Positions 1 to 8,261 of a DNA stretch of 32,353 nt are shown piece after piece. The DNA lies in NCBI GenBank assembly GCA_050288085.1, contig JBNKDD010000030.1, forward strand, positions 1 to 32,353. Direction: 5' to 3'. Both the position numbers and the translations under genes were made by a program. The notes beneath the pieces are model-generated. The model saw only the letters and a program-made list of their open reading frames with translations. It was not told where the DNA came from and did not search any database. Source of the DNA: JBNKDD01 sp050288085 (GTDB taxonomy: Bacteria; Chloroflexota; Anaerolineae; Aggregatilineales; UBA3940). Position 1 is the first letter of the stretch; every line of letters starts with the position of its first letter.

Positions 1-2498
1 GGGAGCTTGGAGTCAAGTGCTTCCTTCAGGGCGGCTTTTGTCCAGCCTTCTTTTTGAAGTTTACTTTCTACTGCCTGCCACACGTTGTCCCAATCCCAGG
101 GGCCTGTGGTCGCAAGGATATCTGCCACGCGCTCTATACGATAGGACTCTTCGATTTCCTTGATCGTGAATTCGTCAAGTTTGGTAAGGACAATGCCCAG
201 CAGTTCTTCCCATAAGTCGGGATCGGTGGTCTCGGTGTAGACGCGGTTGATCGGCTCCGTTCCCGAAGCGCGTATCCGTAAGAAATTACGCATTTGCCCG
301 GTTTCATCGCCGAGGAAGATTTCTACGAGGTCGTACCGCACGCCGCCAGCATAAAGGATCGGATATCCGGCCAGAGTCTTTTCTCCGGATTTTACGCCCT
401 TGAACTCATCGAGATAGTAGCTGATGAGATTTTCTTTGGCGCGGTCGCTTGCGTCAACATCTCTGCGGCCACCATAGGACACCCAGCCCTCATCAAGACT
501 GGTAACCATGTCCCAGATTTCGGCCAGAGGCTTCTGGTAGTATGCGATCATGTCCATGATCAGCAGATTCGCCCAAGTCCCGTCTTTATCCGGGATATGG
601 CCTCGCGTAGTTAAACCGGAACTTTCCTCACCGCCGAGAATCAGCTTATCCATCCAGTGAGTCCCCAACTTGTCTTCAGGGATGAGTTTGTATTCATCAT
701 CCAACCGGGGAATCTCAACGATGTACTTGATGCCAACCGGGACCACAAATACATTGTCAAAGACCATGTCTTCCCGCTCACCGACACGGCGCTTATAAAA
801 GGCGTGATCGACATAGGCCGGGATCACGTTGGGCTTTGGCTTTTCCAGGTTGGGGAACTTAGAGGCAATCGCATTGATCATGGGGAGCCCGGTTTGGGTA
901 ATGACCAACTTCCCCTCTAAAGCCTGTTCGTAGCCCAGGTAGTAGGCCAGCATGGCGAGTACCTGGTTGGGCCGATAATAGGTTCCACCAACGTCAACCA
1001 CCCCGAAGCGATCCGCATCGGTGTCCATCCCAAGCCCCAGGTCTGCTCCTTCTGCCTCGACGGTTTCCATCAGGGGGATGATGTATGGCAGTTCCGGGTT
1101 GGCATAGTCCAGATCGCCCAGATCAATATCGCGCTCGGTGTGGATTAATTTGTGGGGGATACCCAGTTCACCGAGGATGCTGCCCATATAACCCCGGCCT
1201 GCGCCGTGCATCTCGTCAATCACGACCAGCTTATCTTTGAAGTAGTCCCGAATCTGGTCAAAGTTAACGGGGATTCTCAGGTTATCATTGCCGTTATTCT
1301 TAATCCAATTCCAGTAGTTGGCAATGGGATCGTATCTTTTATATTGTTCCTCTGCTTCGGCTTCCTCGATGCTGGCGGCAGGCACATCTACATCCAGCAA
1401 GAGGAGTTCGTTGGTTCGGGCGGCGATGATATCTGTCAGATGGGTAGGGGCCGGATAGCCTTCGCGCGGGTTGAATTTGATCCCCTGCCAGTCAGAAGGA
1501 TTATGGCTGGCCGTACAGTTGAGAATAGCCGCGACATTATCAATGCCGACGTAATGAGTGGCAAAGTAGGAGATTGCAGGGGTTGGCGTCGGGCGGCTCG
1601 ATATATAGACAGGGAACCCGTTTGCCAGGGCGGTTTCGGCCAGCCAATCGCCGACTCTTGGAGAATTACGCCTGCCGTCATAACCAACGACAATCCATTT
1701 GCCGGTGAGCTGTTGGGCGCTGGGGATGACGTGTCCAGGGATATCGATATCGGCTAAATACTGGCAGATCGCCTGGGCTGTCCGCCGGGCGCGAACCTCG
1801 GTGAAATCAACGCCCCAACGTCCGCGCAGCCCGGATGTGCCAAACCGGGGGTACTTTAATTCGTAGAAACTCTGGAGCAAGTTGACCAGGTGCTCACTTT
1901 CATCCGATTGTTCACCTGAGCTGAGCCAGATGGATAATTCGAGCAGCCTTTCTGCAATATTGCCGATATGGATAATGCGGAACGGCATGTACTTATCGTG
2001 CTCATCACCATGAACCTCAATGGCCCGGTCTAACAGCGGGATGATCTCAGCTTCAACGCTCTCGCGCATCAGGTCGAATTCAGGCCGGTTAAAGAGGGCT
2101 TTCGCGACCTTTACGGTTTTGATTCTAAGTTCTTCGAATGGGCCAAGTATGCTGTTCCATATTTCTCGCGAGGGGTCTTTTTTCGTCTCATAGCGATATG
2201 GCCCAAATTCCCCGAGCATGGTCATCAAGATGCCAAAGACCAGCCTGAGATCGGCATCGCTGATATTATCCGCCGACAGCCATTTCTCGACCTCGTCGAG
2301 GAACACATCACTTAGCGCCAGGCCGTGCTCAAAGGCTCCGGTTTCTTCGACATGCTCGGTTACCCAACGTTTCAGCGAGCAGAATCCAACGGCAATATCA
2401 GAAGGGTCTGTGGACAGGTCTTTAACCCAGGCTTCGATTGTGTCGAGAGACCAGATCCAGGAGGCTGATTTAATATCGGAAATGGTGATTTTTTGCAT
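1..2498 (-). CDS. Phosphoglucomutase/phosphomannomutase-family protein with long N-terminal extension (3' end cut by window edge)
   Basis: The gene reads from ATG at 2498 to the window edge, 832 codons with no stop, so the C-terminus is missing, probably by little. An SD GGAG lies 6 nt before the ATG. Residues 1-215 are an alpha-helical-looking extension that I do not recognise. The mutase part starts at RFGTSGLRG (about 218). It carries the phosphoserine loop TASHNP (Ser331), the metal loop DTDADR (Asp492, 494, 496), the sugar loop GGEESSG (about 622-628) and the phosphate loop RASGTEP (about 743-749). All four catalytic loops of the alpha-D-phosphohexomutase superfamily are therefore intact, and 1,6-phosphate transfer on a hexose phosphate is expected. 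GEESSG and DTDADRFG are closer to phosphoglucomutase types than to GlmM. It is the last gene of a minus-strand group and begins 38 nt after the GlmM-like gene. Substrate is not determined. Confidence 0.9.
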   Translation of the reverse strand, partial: MQKITISDIKSASWIWSLDTIEAWVKDLSTDPSDIAVGFCSLKRWVTEHVEETGAFEHGLALSDVFLDEVEKWLSADNISDADLRLVFGILMTMLGEFGPYRYETKKDPSREIWNSILGPFEELRIKTVKVAKALFNRPEFDLMRESVEAEIIPLLDRAIEVHGDEHDKYMPFRIIHIGNIAERLLELSIWLSSGEQSDESEHLVNLLQSFYELKYPRFGTSGLRGRWGVDFTEVRARRTAQAICQYLADIDIPGHVIPSAQQLTGKWIVVGYDGRRNSPRVGDWLAETALANGFPVYISSRPTPTPAISYFATHYVGIDNVAAILNCTASHNPSDWQGIKFNPREGYPAPTHLTDIIAARTNELLLLDVDVPAASIEEAEAEEQYKRYDPIANYWNWIKNNGNDNLRIPVNFDQIRDYFKDKLVVIDEMHGAGRGYMGSILGELGIPHKLIHTERDIDLGDLDYANPELPYIIPLMETVEAEGADLGLGMDTDADRFGVVDVGGTYYRPNQVLAMLAYYLGYEQALEGKLVITQTGLPMINAIASKFPNLEKPKPNVIPAYVDHAFYKRRVGEREDMVFDNVFVVPVGIKYIVEIPRLDDEYKLIPEDKLGTHWMDKLILGGEESSGLTTRGHIPDKDGTWANLLIMDMIAYYQKPLAEIWDMVTSLDEGWVSYGGRRDVDASDRAKENLISYYLDEFKGVKSGEKTLAGYPILYAGGVRYDLVEIFLGDETGQMRNFLRIRASGTEPINRVYTETTDPDLWEELLGIVLTKLDEFTIKEIEESYRIERVADILATTGPWDWDNVWQAVESKLQKEGWTKAALKEALDSKL

Positions 2499-2536
2499 TA
2501 TTTTCTCCTATCTTGTTGGCGGGCCGCCGCAGCGGT

Positions 2537-3982
2537 TTATTCGTATTGAGACACATCAATTGGTGCGCCGGTAACACAGTCTTTGATTTCGATGCGGCTG
2601 TTAGCGTCGCCGGTGTTGGTCTGTAGAATGCGACAGAGCTTGAGAGCATCCCTTGTGATCTCATCCAGAGAATGATTATCAGTGCCCTGTATCATAACTC
2701 TGAATAACGGCTCTGTGCCCGAATAGCGTGTATTTAAAATTCCATGTTCACCAAGCCCATCGATGATGCGATTTTGCTCGGTAACAAACGTGTCGATTTC
2801 GTCAGTCTGTGGTTTCTGAGATACATAGGCCGAAGCGATAACCTGGGGGAGTTTTATCAGATTGGTTGCCAGGTTTTTGAGTGAATGGCCCGGCGTATCC
2901 AATAAAATCTGTGCCAGGAATAATGCCGTAAAAATGCCATCGCCGGTCGTGTGATCTTCGTCGAAGAGGATGATATGACCGGATTGTTCCCCGCCGAGCC
3001 GGTAGCCGCCATTTTGTAATTCGCGGACAACATATTTGTCTCCGACTTTGGTCCTGATGACATCAAGCCCTATTTGAGCCAGCGATGTGTCAAGGCCAGA
3101 ATTCGCCATCTCGGTTGTTACGATAGCTTTTCCTGGCAGTTCTCCTTTTTCGTCAAGGTGCTTTCCAAAAATGTAGAGGACATAATCGCCATCTATCAGG
3201 TTTCCGTTCTCATCAACGAACACGGCCCGGTCGGCATCCCCATCGAAGGCTGCGCCGAAATGCGCCTTTTGGTTCAACACTTCTGGGATCAAGTCGCCGC
3301 GCCGTTCCCGCACGACTTCGGAGCCGCTGGCACGGTTGATATTTGTCCCGTCAGGCTGGTTATGCAGGACGGTGGTTTCACATCCCAGCCTTTCGAAGCA
3401 GCGGGGCGCGATCCAGCTTGCAGCCCCATTGGAGCAATCGAGCACCACCCGCAATTTGTCAAATGGATGCTGCTCGAAGGGAGCCACCAGGTGATCGACG
3501 TAGGCATCAACCCATTCTGGTTTATGCGCGATGCGGCCAAAGCCTGCGAGTTTGTTTTCGTTTTCTGAATTGATGGCATTCTCGATGTCTATTTCGGCCT
3601 GTTCCGGCAGTTTGAAACCGTCAGGGCCGATCAACTTAACGCCGTTCTCCGTCCAGGGATTGTGAGAGGCAGAAATTACAATGCCGATATCCTGTTGATA
3701 ATGTTTTGCTAAAAAGGCAATTCCGGCTGTCGTGATGACACCTACATCTGTCACCTCAATCCCGCAGGAGAGGAGACCGGAACAGAGGGCTGATAATATA
3801 AAATCGCCCGATGTCCTTGTATCCTGCCCGATCACCACGCGGGGGTGTTCACTTTTTTCTGATAGATACTTGCCGATGCCAAGCCCTATCTGGTGGAGAC
3901 CTTTAAAATCAAGCGGCCAACTTCCTGCCGTCTGACGAATCCCGTCGGTTCCAAACGCGATTTTCTCTGTTGTTTGACTCAT
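2537..3982 (-). CDS. glmM: Phosphoglucosamine mutase, GlmM-like
   Basis: 481 aa, against about 445 for typical GlmM. GlmM interconverts glucosamine-6-P and glucosamine-1-P on the way to UDP-GlcNAc. Visible motifs are FGTDGIR at the N-terminus, the phosphoserine loop SASHNP (Ser106), the metal loop DGDADR (Asp247, 249, 251), the sugar loop GGEQSGH (about 330-336) and the phosphate loop RYSGTEPLFRVM (from 419). GEQSGH and SGTEPLxRVM favour GlmM over phosphomannomutase. The reading frame is open to 4003, but ATG at 3982 has GAGGGG about 4 nt upstream, so I chose it. It lies between a membrane-protein gene and a second phosphohexomutase on the same strand. The substrate assignment is by motif only; a bifunctional PMM/PGM remains possible. 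Confidence 0.85.
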   Translation of the reverse strand: MSQTTEKIAFGTDGIRQTAGSWPLDFKGLHQIGLGIGKYLSEKSEHPRVVIGQDTRTSGDFILSALCSGLLSCGIEVTDVGVITTAGIAFLAKHYQQDIGIVISASHNPWTENGVKLIGPDGFKLPEQAEIDIENAINSENENKLAGFGRIAHKPEWVDAYVDHLVAPFEQHPFDKLRVVLDCSNGAASWIAPRCFERLGCETTVLHNQPDGTNINRASGSEVVRERRGDLIPEVLNQKAHFGAAFDGDADRAVFVDENGNLIDGDYVLYIFGKHLDEKGELPGKAIVTTEMANSGLDTSLAQIGLDVIRTKVGDKYVVRELQNGGYRLGGEQSGHIILFDEDHTTGDGIFTALFLAQILLDTPGHSLKNLATNLIKLPQVIASAYVSQKPQTDEIDTFVTEQNRIIDGLGEHGILNTRYSGTEPLFRVMIQGTDNHSLDEITRDALKLCRILQTNTGDANSRIEIKDCVTGAPIDVSQYE

Positions 3983-4033
3983 GGTTCCCCTCACAAAAAA
4001 CACTCGTGTTAATGGCCCTCAGGCCGGATGAGA

Positions 4034-4840
4034 TTATCCCGGCCAGTCAGCCGCACGTTTCCACATTTGGTCGAACTCCGCACTGTAGAGTTTAAACAAC
4101 GAGGAATCTGCCCCCTCGACTTCCAGTGTTTCTGAATTCGAACCGGTCAGGTGCATAATATACTTGGTGATTAACATTTGGTCATCTGCCCGGATTACCG
4201 AGCAGTAGATGTTGGTCTGATCGATTGCCTTGATTTGCAGCGCATCGCGTTTGTCTTTTGGCAGACGTTTCTTTATCTCTGAGAGAATGCCGAGAGTTTT
4301 ACCTGCTATTGCCGCGATCCGCTGGCTTTCTATCTTATCTTCCTCAAAGGCCCGCTGTGCTGTTGCCTGAGCTTCTGGATCAAGCACCATGATCCGAAAC
4401 TGCGTTTTGCCGCTGGCACTCCGTTTTTCTATCACTTCCTGAAAGCTCGGATCATTTATCCATCTTGAACCCAGGGCTATTCCCATCATATCTACTTGAT
4501 TCGCCTGGGCGATTCTGACTTTGAAATGATTCATTCGCTCAATCGCATCTGCACGGCTGATGAAGACTCTCCGTAACCCGGTATCGCGCAGGTCGCCCAG
4601 GAGTGTTGTCGCGCTCCGCAGCTCATCGATGGCATTCATCAGGGGATCGCCCCCGACGCGCCGCCAGATCCAATCAATAATACTGACTGCAACAACCGTA
4701 ATGCCGATATTTAAGGCAATCTCAGAGATGAGTTCCCAGGTGCTTCCTCCGATGAGATTGGCTAATATGGCTATGATTATAATTGCTGCGCCGACCAGCC
4801 AAAAAATCCAGTGAGGCATGTCGTCACGGTTTTTAGTCAT
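4034..4840 (-). CDS. Two-helix membrane protein with cytoplasmic PLD-like/DUF5919-type domain
   Basis: 268 aa from ATG 4840; the frame also allows TTG at 4864. Two hydrophobic helices lie at about 11-29 and 33-52 and end in WIWRR, so the remaining 210 residues are probably cytoplasmic. The soluble part has alternating strands such as FRIMVLDP and ends YIMHLTGSNSETL...YSAEFDQMWKRAADW. That layout resembles inactive phospholipase-D-like (DUF5919-type) domains that follow membrane anchors or DNA-binding domains. I see no HxK catalytic motif, so it is probably not an active PLD. A GAAGGG sits 12 nt before ATG 4840. It lies 26 nt downstream of the HAD gene and 51 nt upstream of glmM, all on one strand, so it may share their transcript. 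Function unknown. Confidence 0.75.
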   Translation of the reverse strand: MTKNRDDMPHWIFWLVGAAIIIIAILANLIGGSTWELISEIALNIGITVVAVSIIDWIWRRVGGDPLMNAIDELRSATTLLGDLRDTGLRRVFISRADAIERMNHFKVRIAQANQVDMMGIALGSRWINDPSFQEVIEKRSASGKTQFRIMVLDPEAQATAQRAFEEDKIESQRIAAIAGKTLGILSEIKKRLPKDKRDALQIKAIDQTNIYCSVIRADDQMLITKYIMHLTGSNSETLEVEGADSSLFKLYSAEFDQMWKRAADWPG

Positions 4841-4874
4841 CTCGTTCGTTAACCCTTCGTTCAAAGATGGTGCG

Positions 4875-4880
4875 ATTATA
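4875..4880 (-). promoter_or_regulatory. Candidate -10 box (TATAAT) before the two-helix membrane protein
   Basis: On the minus strand a perfect TATAAT stands in the short gap after the HAD gene. No good -35 is seen at 16-18 bp. The start expected from it (near 4868) would leave TTG 4864 almost leaderless and give ATG 4840 a leader containing GAAGGG. This supports the ATG but does not prove an internal promoter. Confidence 0.3.
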
Positions 4881-4890
4881 GTATCAAAGC

Positions 4891-7449
4891 TTATCCAAGC
4901 ATCTTGAATAAGCGATTTTTCAAAGGTACAGATGAAGATGGCTTTCGGAGTTCTGTGACTGCCTGTTTCTGCAATTTCCGAATAGCAGGCTGAGACAGCC
5001 CGTAGTCCTCCAATAATGCCTTACATATCGACGATATGGCAAATGGCATTGCCAGGCCGGTGATCGCCAGGGGCAGTTGTTCTTCTCTGATGGTAAACTC
5101 GAAATGTGTAGGCCGGGCAATCGGCAGCTTATCGGCCCAATGAGCATCTTGCAGCAGGAAGTTCCGCGCCGACACTAAACTCGAAACCGTCCAATCCGGG
5201 ATGGGAGAATCCGCCGGGATATCCTCATTGATGTATTTGCCATACAACATCCTGACCGATAATAACCGCTCTTCTCCCAGGAGTTGAACCAACGGCAGAA
5301 TATCGTTGGTATAGCGGTCGCCAACACTGGCGAGTTTGATCGGTTTACAATGCTCCCACTCATTGGTTGAAACATTGGCAAACTGATTCTGGTTTGTTTT
5401 GTGGATAATCTGGCTGACGGCAACGTGCAGAGCGTGTCGATAGAAGTGCCGGTCTCTTTTGTAGTGGAAGAAATCAAACAGGCTTCTAAAAAATTCGACC
5501 GCTTCAAGCTGAAGTTCTTGCCGGTCATCTGCCGGTTCTTGTTTGAGTTGTCTTTCTGTCTGTGTCAGGGCATTGAGTATAACCGGCTGAGTGGCTAAGC
5601 CATCGGTGGCGATCAGGTTGGTGGGGGTCACGAGGTCATCTAACCGGAGCTTTTCTATCTTCTCCCATTGTATGTTGAGGTATCCCTCCGTGACGACAAA
5701 GACATGATATCCTTTCATCTTGGTGAGCGTTAAAAGAATATCCCTGGTTTCGCTGAAAGGTTCCAGCCTGTCGGTAGCATGTTCGAACCGGATATAGGCG
5801 CGGCGAACCCGTTGTTGCAACCGGACATCCTGCCGGGCCAGCTTCAGTGCTTCGAGGAAATCTTTGCCCAAATCCGAATTGTTTAAGACATCCTCAGCCG
5901 AGAGTTGGCCGGTATTCTTTTGTTCTAATTCGCTAAAAAGGGAAAAGAGTTCATTGATCCGGGGATAGATGCGCTTTGATAACAGTACATACACCAGGAA
6001 GTAGATAATATCGGCGTTCCACACCCGCCGGAGATTCGGGATTCCGATCATCTCCAGGGCTTCCCAGTAGCTCACAATCTCGTTGTAGACGGCTAATGCT
6101 TGCGGCAGGGGAACGGAAGTGGGGAGTTCGACGAGTGCCGCTTTTGCTCCTACTTCCCTGGCGGCAGTGTAATCGAATAATGTGAGGTCGAGGTCTAAAA
6201 AGACTATCCGTTCCTCATCAAGGGCGGGCAGGCGTTCCAATCCATTGATCTGCTGGAGCCGATCCACGGCTGCCGATACCACCAGCTCATCCGAGTCCTG
6301 CCCCAGTTGATGCAGATGCCGCACCGGGTCTTGTTGGCAGGCCGCCTGGTAGATTCTCTTGATCTTTGTCAGGGTAGATTCACTCTCGGATTCTTGCGTT
6401 TCCTCCGGGCAGGTAAGCAATCCTAAGTGGTCAAGCAGATCGGGTTCCGTTACGAAGGTTTCGGCGGATTGATTTGATTCCGCCAGTGCGTATCCAAGCA
6501 CAAGGCGATCTTCCAGGTCGATAGCCAGTTCTGGTGGGCCGTCCAACCGGCGGAGCCATTCGTCCGTAACGGTGCTTAAAAGAATGCCACTGAGGAAGCG
6601 ACTCAAGTAGAGTTGATCAGGCGGGGCCGGGATATCGATTGATGTGAGCTGCTCTCCCTGGGCCAGGACAAACTCACAATCAGAGTGAACGATGAAACTG
6701 GCGGGAAACCGGGTGCTTAAGGCTGCCGTCAATTCGTGGATGCTCCCTGCCGTTATGCCTGATTCCGAGGCCGTCTGCTGTGCAATTGATTCCGGCATGC
6801 AAATTGTGAATAGATTCTTGTGATGGTTGCCCTTGAGTAAGCCTTGAAGCGGGTTGTTATCTGCGTTGTTGGCAATATAGAGTAGTAAGAGGGGGGTATC
6901 TTCAGTTTCTTTATGACGATAAAGTTCGTTGACTATCTCGCTGCCGGTGCTGCCCACAAAAGCAAATGCATCTGCGGTGGAAATTTGTGAGGAGTTGTAG
7001 GCTGCCCTGTCTGGTGGTTTGGTTCGGGCTAACATCGTTTCTGCGGACAGGGCCGGATAACGATCCAGGCCGATGATCTCCAACAGGGGCCCCGGTTCTA
7101 TTTGACAGGTTAATTTTACCGGTTCCGTCCCCTGTGATCTCAGCTCCTTGCAGAGGTATTCATTGAGTAATGCGCCACCGGCTTTATTGGTTTGGGTGAG
7201 GTAGTGCACATTGTACAAACCGTAGTCGCTTCTCTGGAGTGAGGCCAGAGAACCCGCGATCAGCCCAGATAAATTTCCGATACCATGTATATCAACCGGA
7301 ACGGCTTTGTCGGTTAGTAAACGCTCTGGATCAACAGCAATATATCGAACAAACTGCGAAGCGACCGTGAATGTGATCGGTGCACGGTACAACCTGATCC
7401 ATTCCAGGCCCCAGCGAGCTTTTAGATAACTGACAATAGCATCTCTCAT
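4891..7449 (-). CDS. Large protein with C-terminal HAD hydrolase domain and unrecognised N-terminal half
   Basis: 852 aa. Residues 1 to about 405 match no family I recognise; they contain alternating hydrophobic strands such as TPLLLLYIANNA and SFIVHSDCEFVLAQG, a Rossmann-like pattern. From 411 a HAD phosphohydrolase fold starts. Motif I is VFLDLDLTLFD (nucleophile Asp419, acid Asp421), motif II is VFVVTEG (Thr587) and motif IV is SVGDRYTND (Asp711, Asp716). A helical cap of about 150 residues lies between motifs I and II. A Mg-dependent phosphatase or sugar-phosphate activity is plausible from the neighbouring phosphohexomutases, but the substrate is unknown. The ATG at 7449 is preceded by GGGGAG at 11 nt. 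It is probably the first gene of the sugar-phosphate group, separated by 122 nt from the response regulator. Confidence 0.8.
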   Translation of the reverse strand: MRDAIVSYLKARWGLEWIRLYRAPITFTVASQFVRYIAVDPERLLTDKAVPVDIHGIGNLSGLIAGSLASLQRSDYGLYNVHYLTQTNKAGGALLNEYLCKELRSQGTEPVKLTCQIEPGPLLEIIGLDRYPALSAETMLARTKPPDRAAYNSSQISTADAFAFVGSTGSEIVNELYRHKETEDTPLLLLYIANNADNNPLQGLLKGNHHKNLFTICMPESIAQQTASESGITAGSIHELTAALSTRFPASFIVHSDCEFVLAQGEQLTSIDIPAPPDQLYLSRFLSGILLSTVTDEWLRRLDGPPELAIDLEDRLVLGYALAESNQSAETFVTEPDLLDHLGLLTCPEETQESESESTLTKIKRIYQAACQQDPVRHLHQLGQDSDELVVSAAVDRLQQINGLERLPALDEERIVFLDLDLTLFDYTAAREVGAKAALVELPTSVPLPQALAVYNEIVSYWEALEMIGIPNLRRVWNADIIYFLVYVLLSKRIYPRINELFSLFSELEQKNTGQLSAEDVLNNSDLGKDFLEALKLARQDVRLQQRVRRAYIRFEHATDRLEPFSETRDILLTLTKMKGYHVFVVTEGYLNIQWEKIEKLRLDDLVTPTNLIATDGLATQPVILNALTQTERQLKQEPADDRQELQLEAVEFFRSLFDFFHYKRDRHFYRHALHVAVSQIIHKTNQNQFANVSTNEWEHCKPIKLASVGDRYTNDILPLVQLLGEERLLSVRMLYGKYINEDIPADSPIPDWTVSSLVSARNFLLQDAHWADKLPIARPTHFEFTIREEQLPLAITGLAMPFAISSICKALLEDYGLSQPAIRKLQKQAVTELRKPSSSVPLKNRLFKMLG

Positions 7450-7496
7450 TTACGATCAATCTCCCCACTAACACTAAAGACGCGAAAACAGATGGC

Positions 7497-7502
7497 TTTA
7501 TA
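7497..7502 (-). promoter_or_regulatory. Candidate -10 box (TATAAA) before the HAD/glmM group
   Basis: A TATAAA on the minus strand stands 48 nt upstream of the HAD start codon, in the only gap between the two-component pair and the sugar-phosphate genes. The -35 region at 17 bp is poor. Weak support. Confidence 0.25.
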
Positions 7503-7520
7503 GTCATCTCACATCCCCGA

Positions 7521-7556
7521 AAACCCCTTCCCGGTATGCCGGTTTCCTCTGGGTTC
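7521..7556 (-). terminator. Possible terminator after the response regulator
   Basis: On the minus strand an imperfect hairpin (AACCC outer arm, CCGG-CATA-CCGG core, GGGTT outer arm) is followed by only TTTT. It sits 16 nt past the response-regulator stop. The stem is interrupted, so termination may be partial. Confidence 0.35.
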
Positions 7557-7571
7557 AGTATAGCAACTGGT

Positions 7572-8261
7572 TTAGTCTTTCGCTTCAGATTCTACGATCA
7601 AGCCATAGCCAATGCTTGGGACCGTTTCGATATATATCGGGTTGGTTGGGTCTGGTTCGATCTTGCTGCGCAGGCGGTGAACGAGTTGACGCAGCATATC
7701 TCTATCTGCTCCAACCGGCCCCCAGACAAAATCGATAATATCCTCAAGCGTGACAACGCGACCGGCGTTAAGGATCAGGTATTGGAGGAGCTTCCCTTCG
7801 AGATGGGTCAGGCTGACCGGGTCATTATCAGCAATGGTCACTTCTCGGCGGTTAGCATTAAAGGAGAGATGCCCAACTTGCAGCATCGAGGTAGAGGGGA
7901 ACTGTTGTGATCGTCTCAAAACAGCCTGAACCCTCGCTACAAGCTGCCTGGGGCTAAAGGGCTTGGTGATGTAATCGTCTGCTCCGAGGTTCAACCCATT
8001 GACAATGTCATCTTCCTCGTCTCGGACTGTCAACATGATAATCGGCGTGTTTGCTTTCTCCCGGATGCGCTTGCAGACTGAGTAGCCATCAAGCCGGGGG
8101 AGGTTCAGATCAAGGATGATGATATCCGGTTCTTCCGACTCCCAGCGATCCAGGGCCGTTTGCCCATCGTGGGCTTTGATGGCTTCGAGGCCCTCTCGCT
8201 TTAAGGTGAATGCGATCACATCGGCCAGAACACGGTCATCATCAACTACTAATACTTTCAT
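7572..8261 (-). CDS. OmpR/PhoB-family response regulator
   Basis: 229 aa. The receiver domain (1 to about 118) has the acidic cluster VVDDDR (Asp7-Asp9), phosphoacceptor Asp51 in ILDLNLPRLDG, Thr78 in MLTVRDEEDD and Lys100 in YITKPFSPRQL. A winged-helix DNA-binding domain (about 128-223) ends with LVHRLRSKIEPDP and the wing IETVPSIGYGL. All residues needed for phosphorylation are present, so it should act as a phospho-dependent transcription factor. Its ATG lies inside the last codons of the kinase gene (4-nt ATGA overlap), so the two are translationally coupled and are a cognate pair. Target genes cannot be read from this sequence. Confidence 0.95.
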   Translation of the reverse strand: MKVLVVDDDRVLADVIAFTLKREGLEAIKAHDGQTALDRWESEEPDIIILDLNLPRLDGYSVCKRIREKANTPIIMLTVRDEEDDIVNGLNLGADDYITKPFSPRQLVARVQAVLRRSQQFPSTSMLQVGHLSFNANRREVTIADNDPVSLTHLEGKLLQYLILNAGRVVTLEDIIDFVWGPVGADRDMLRQLVHRLRSKIEPDPTNPIYIETVPSIGYGLIVESEAKD

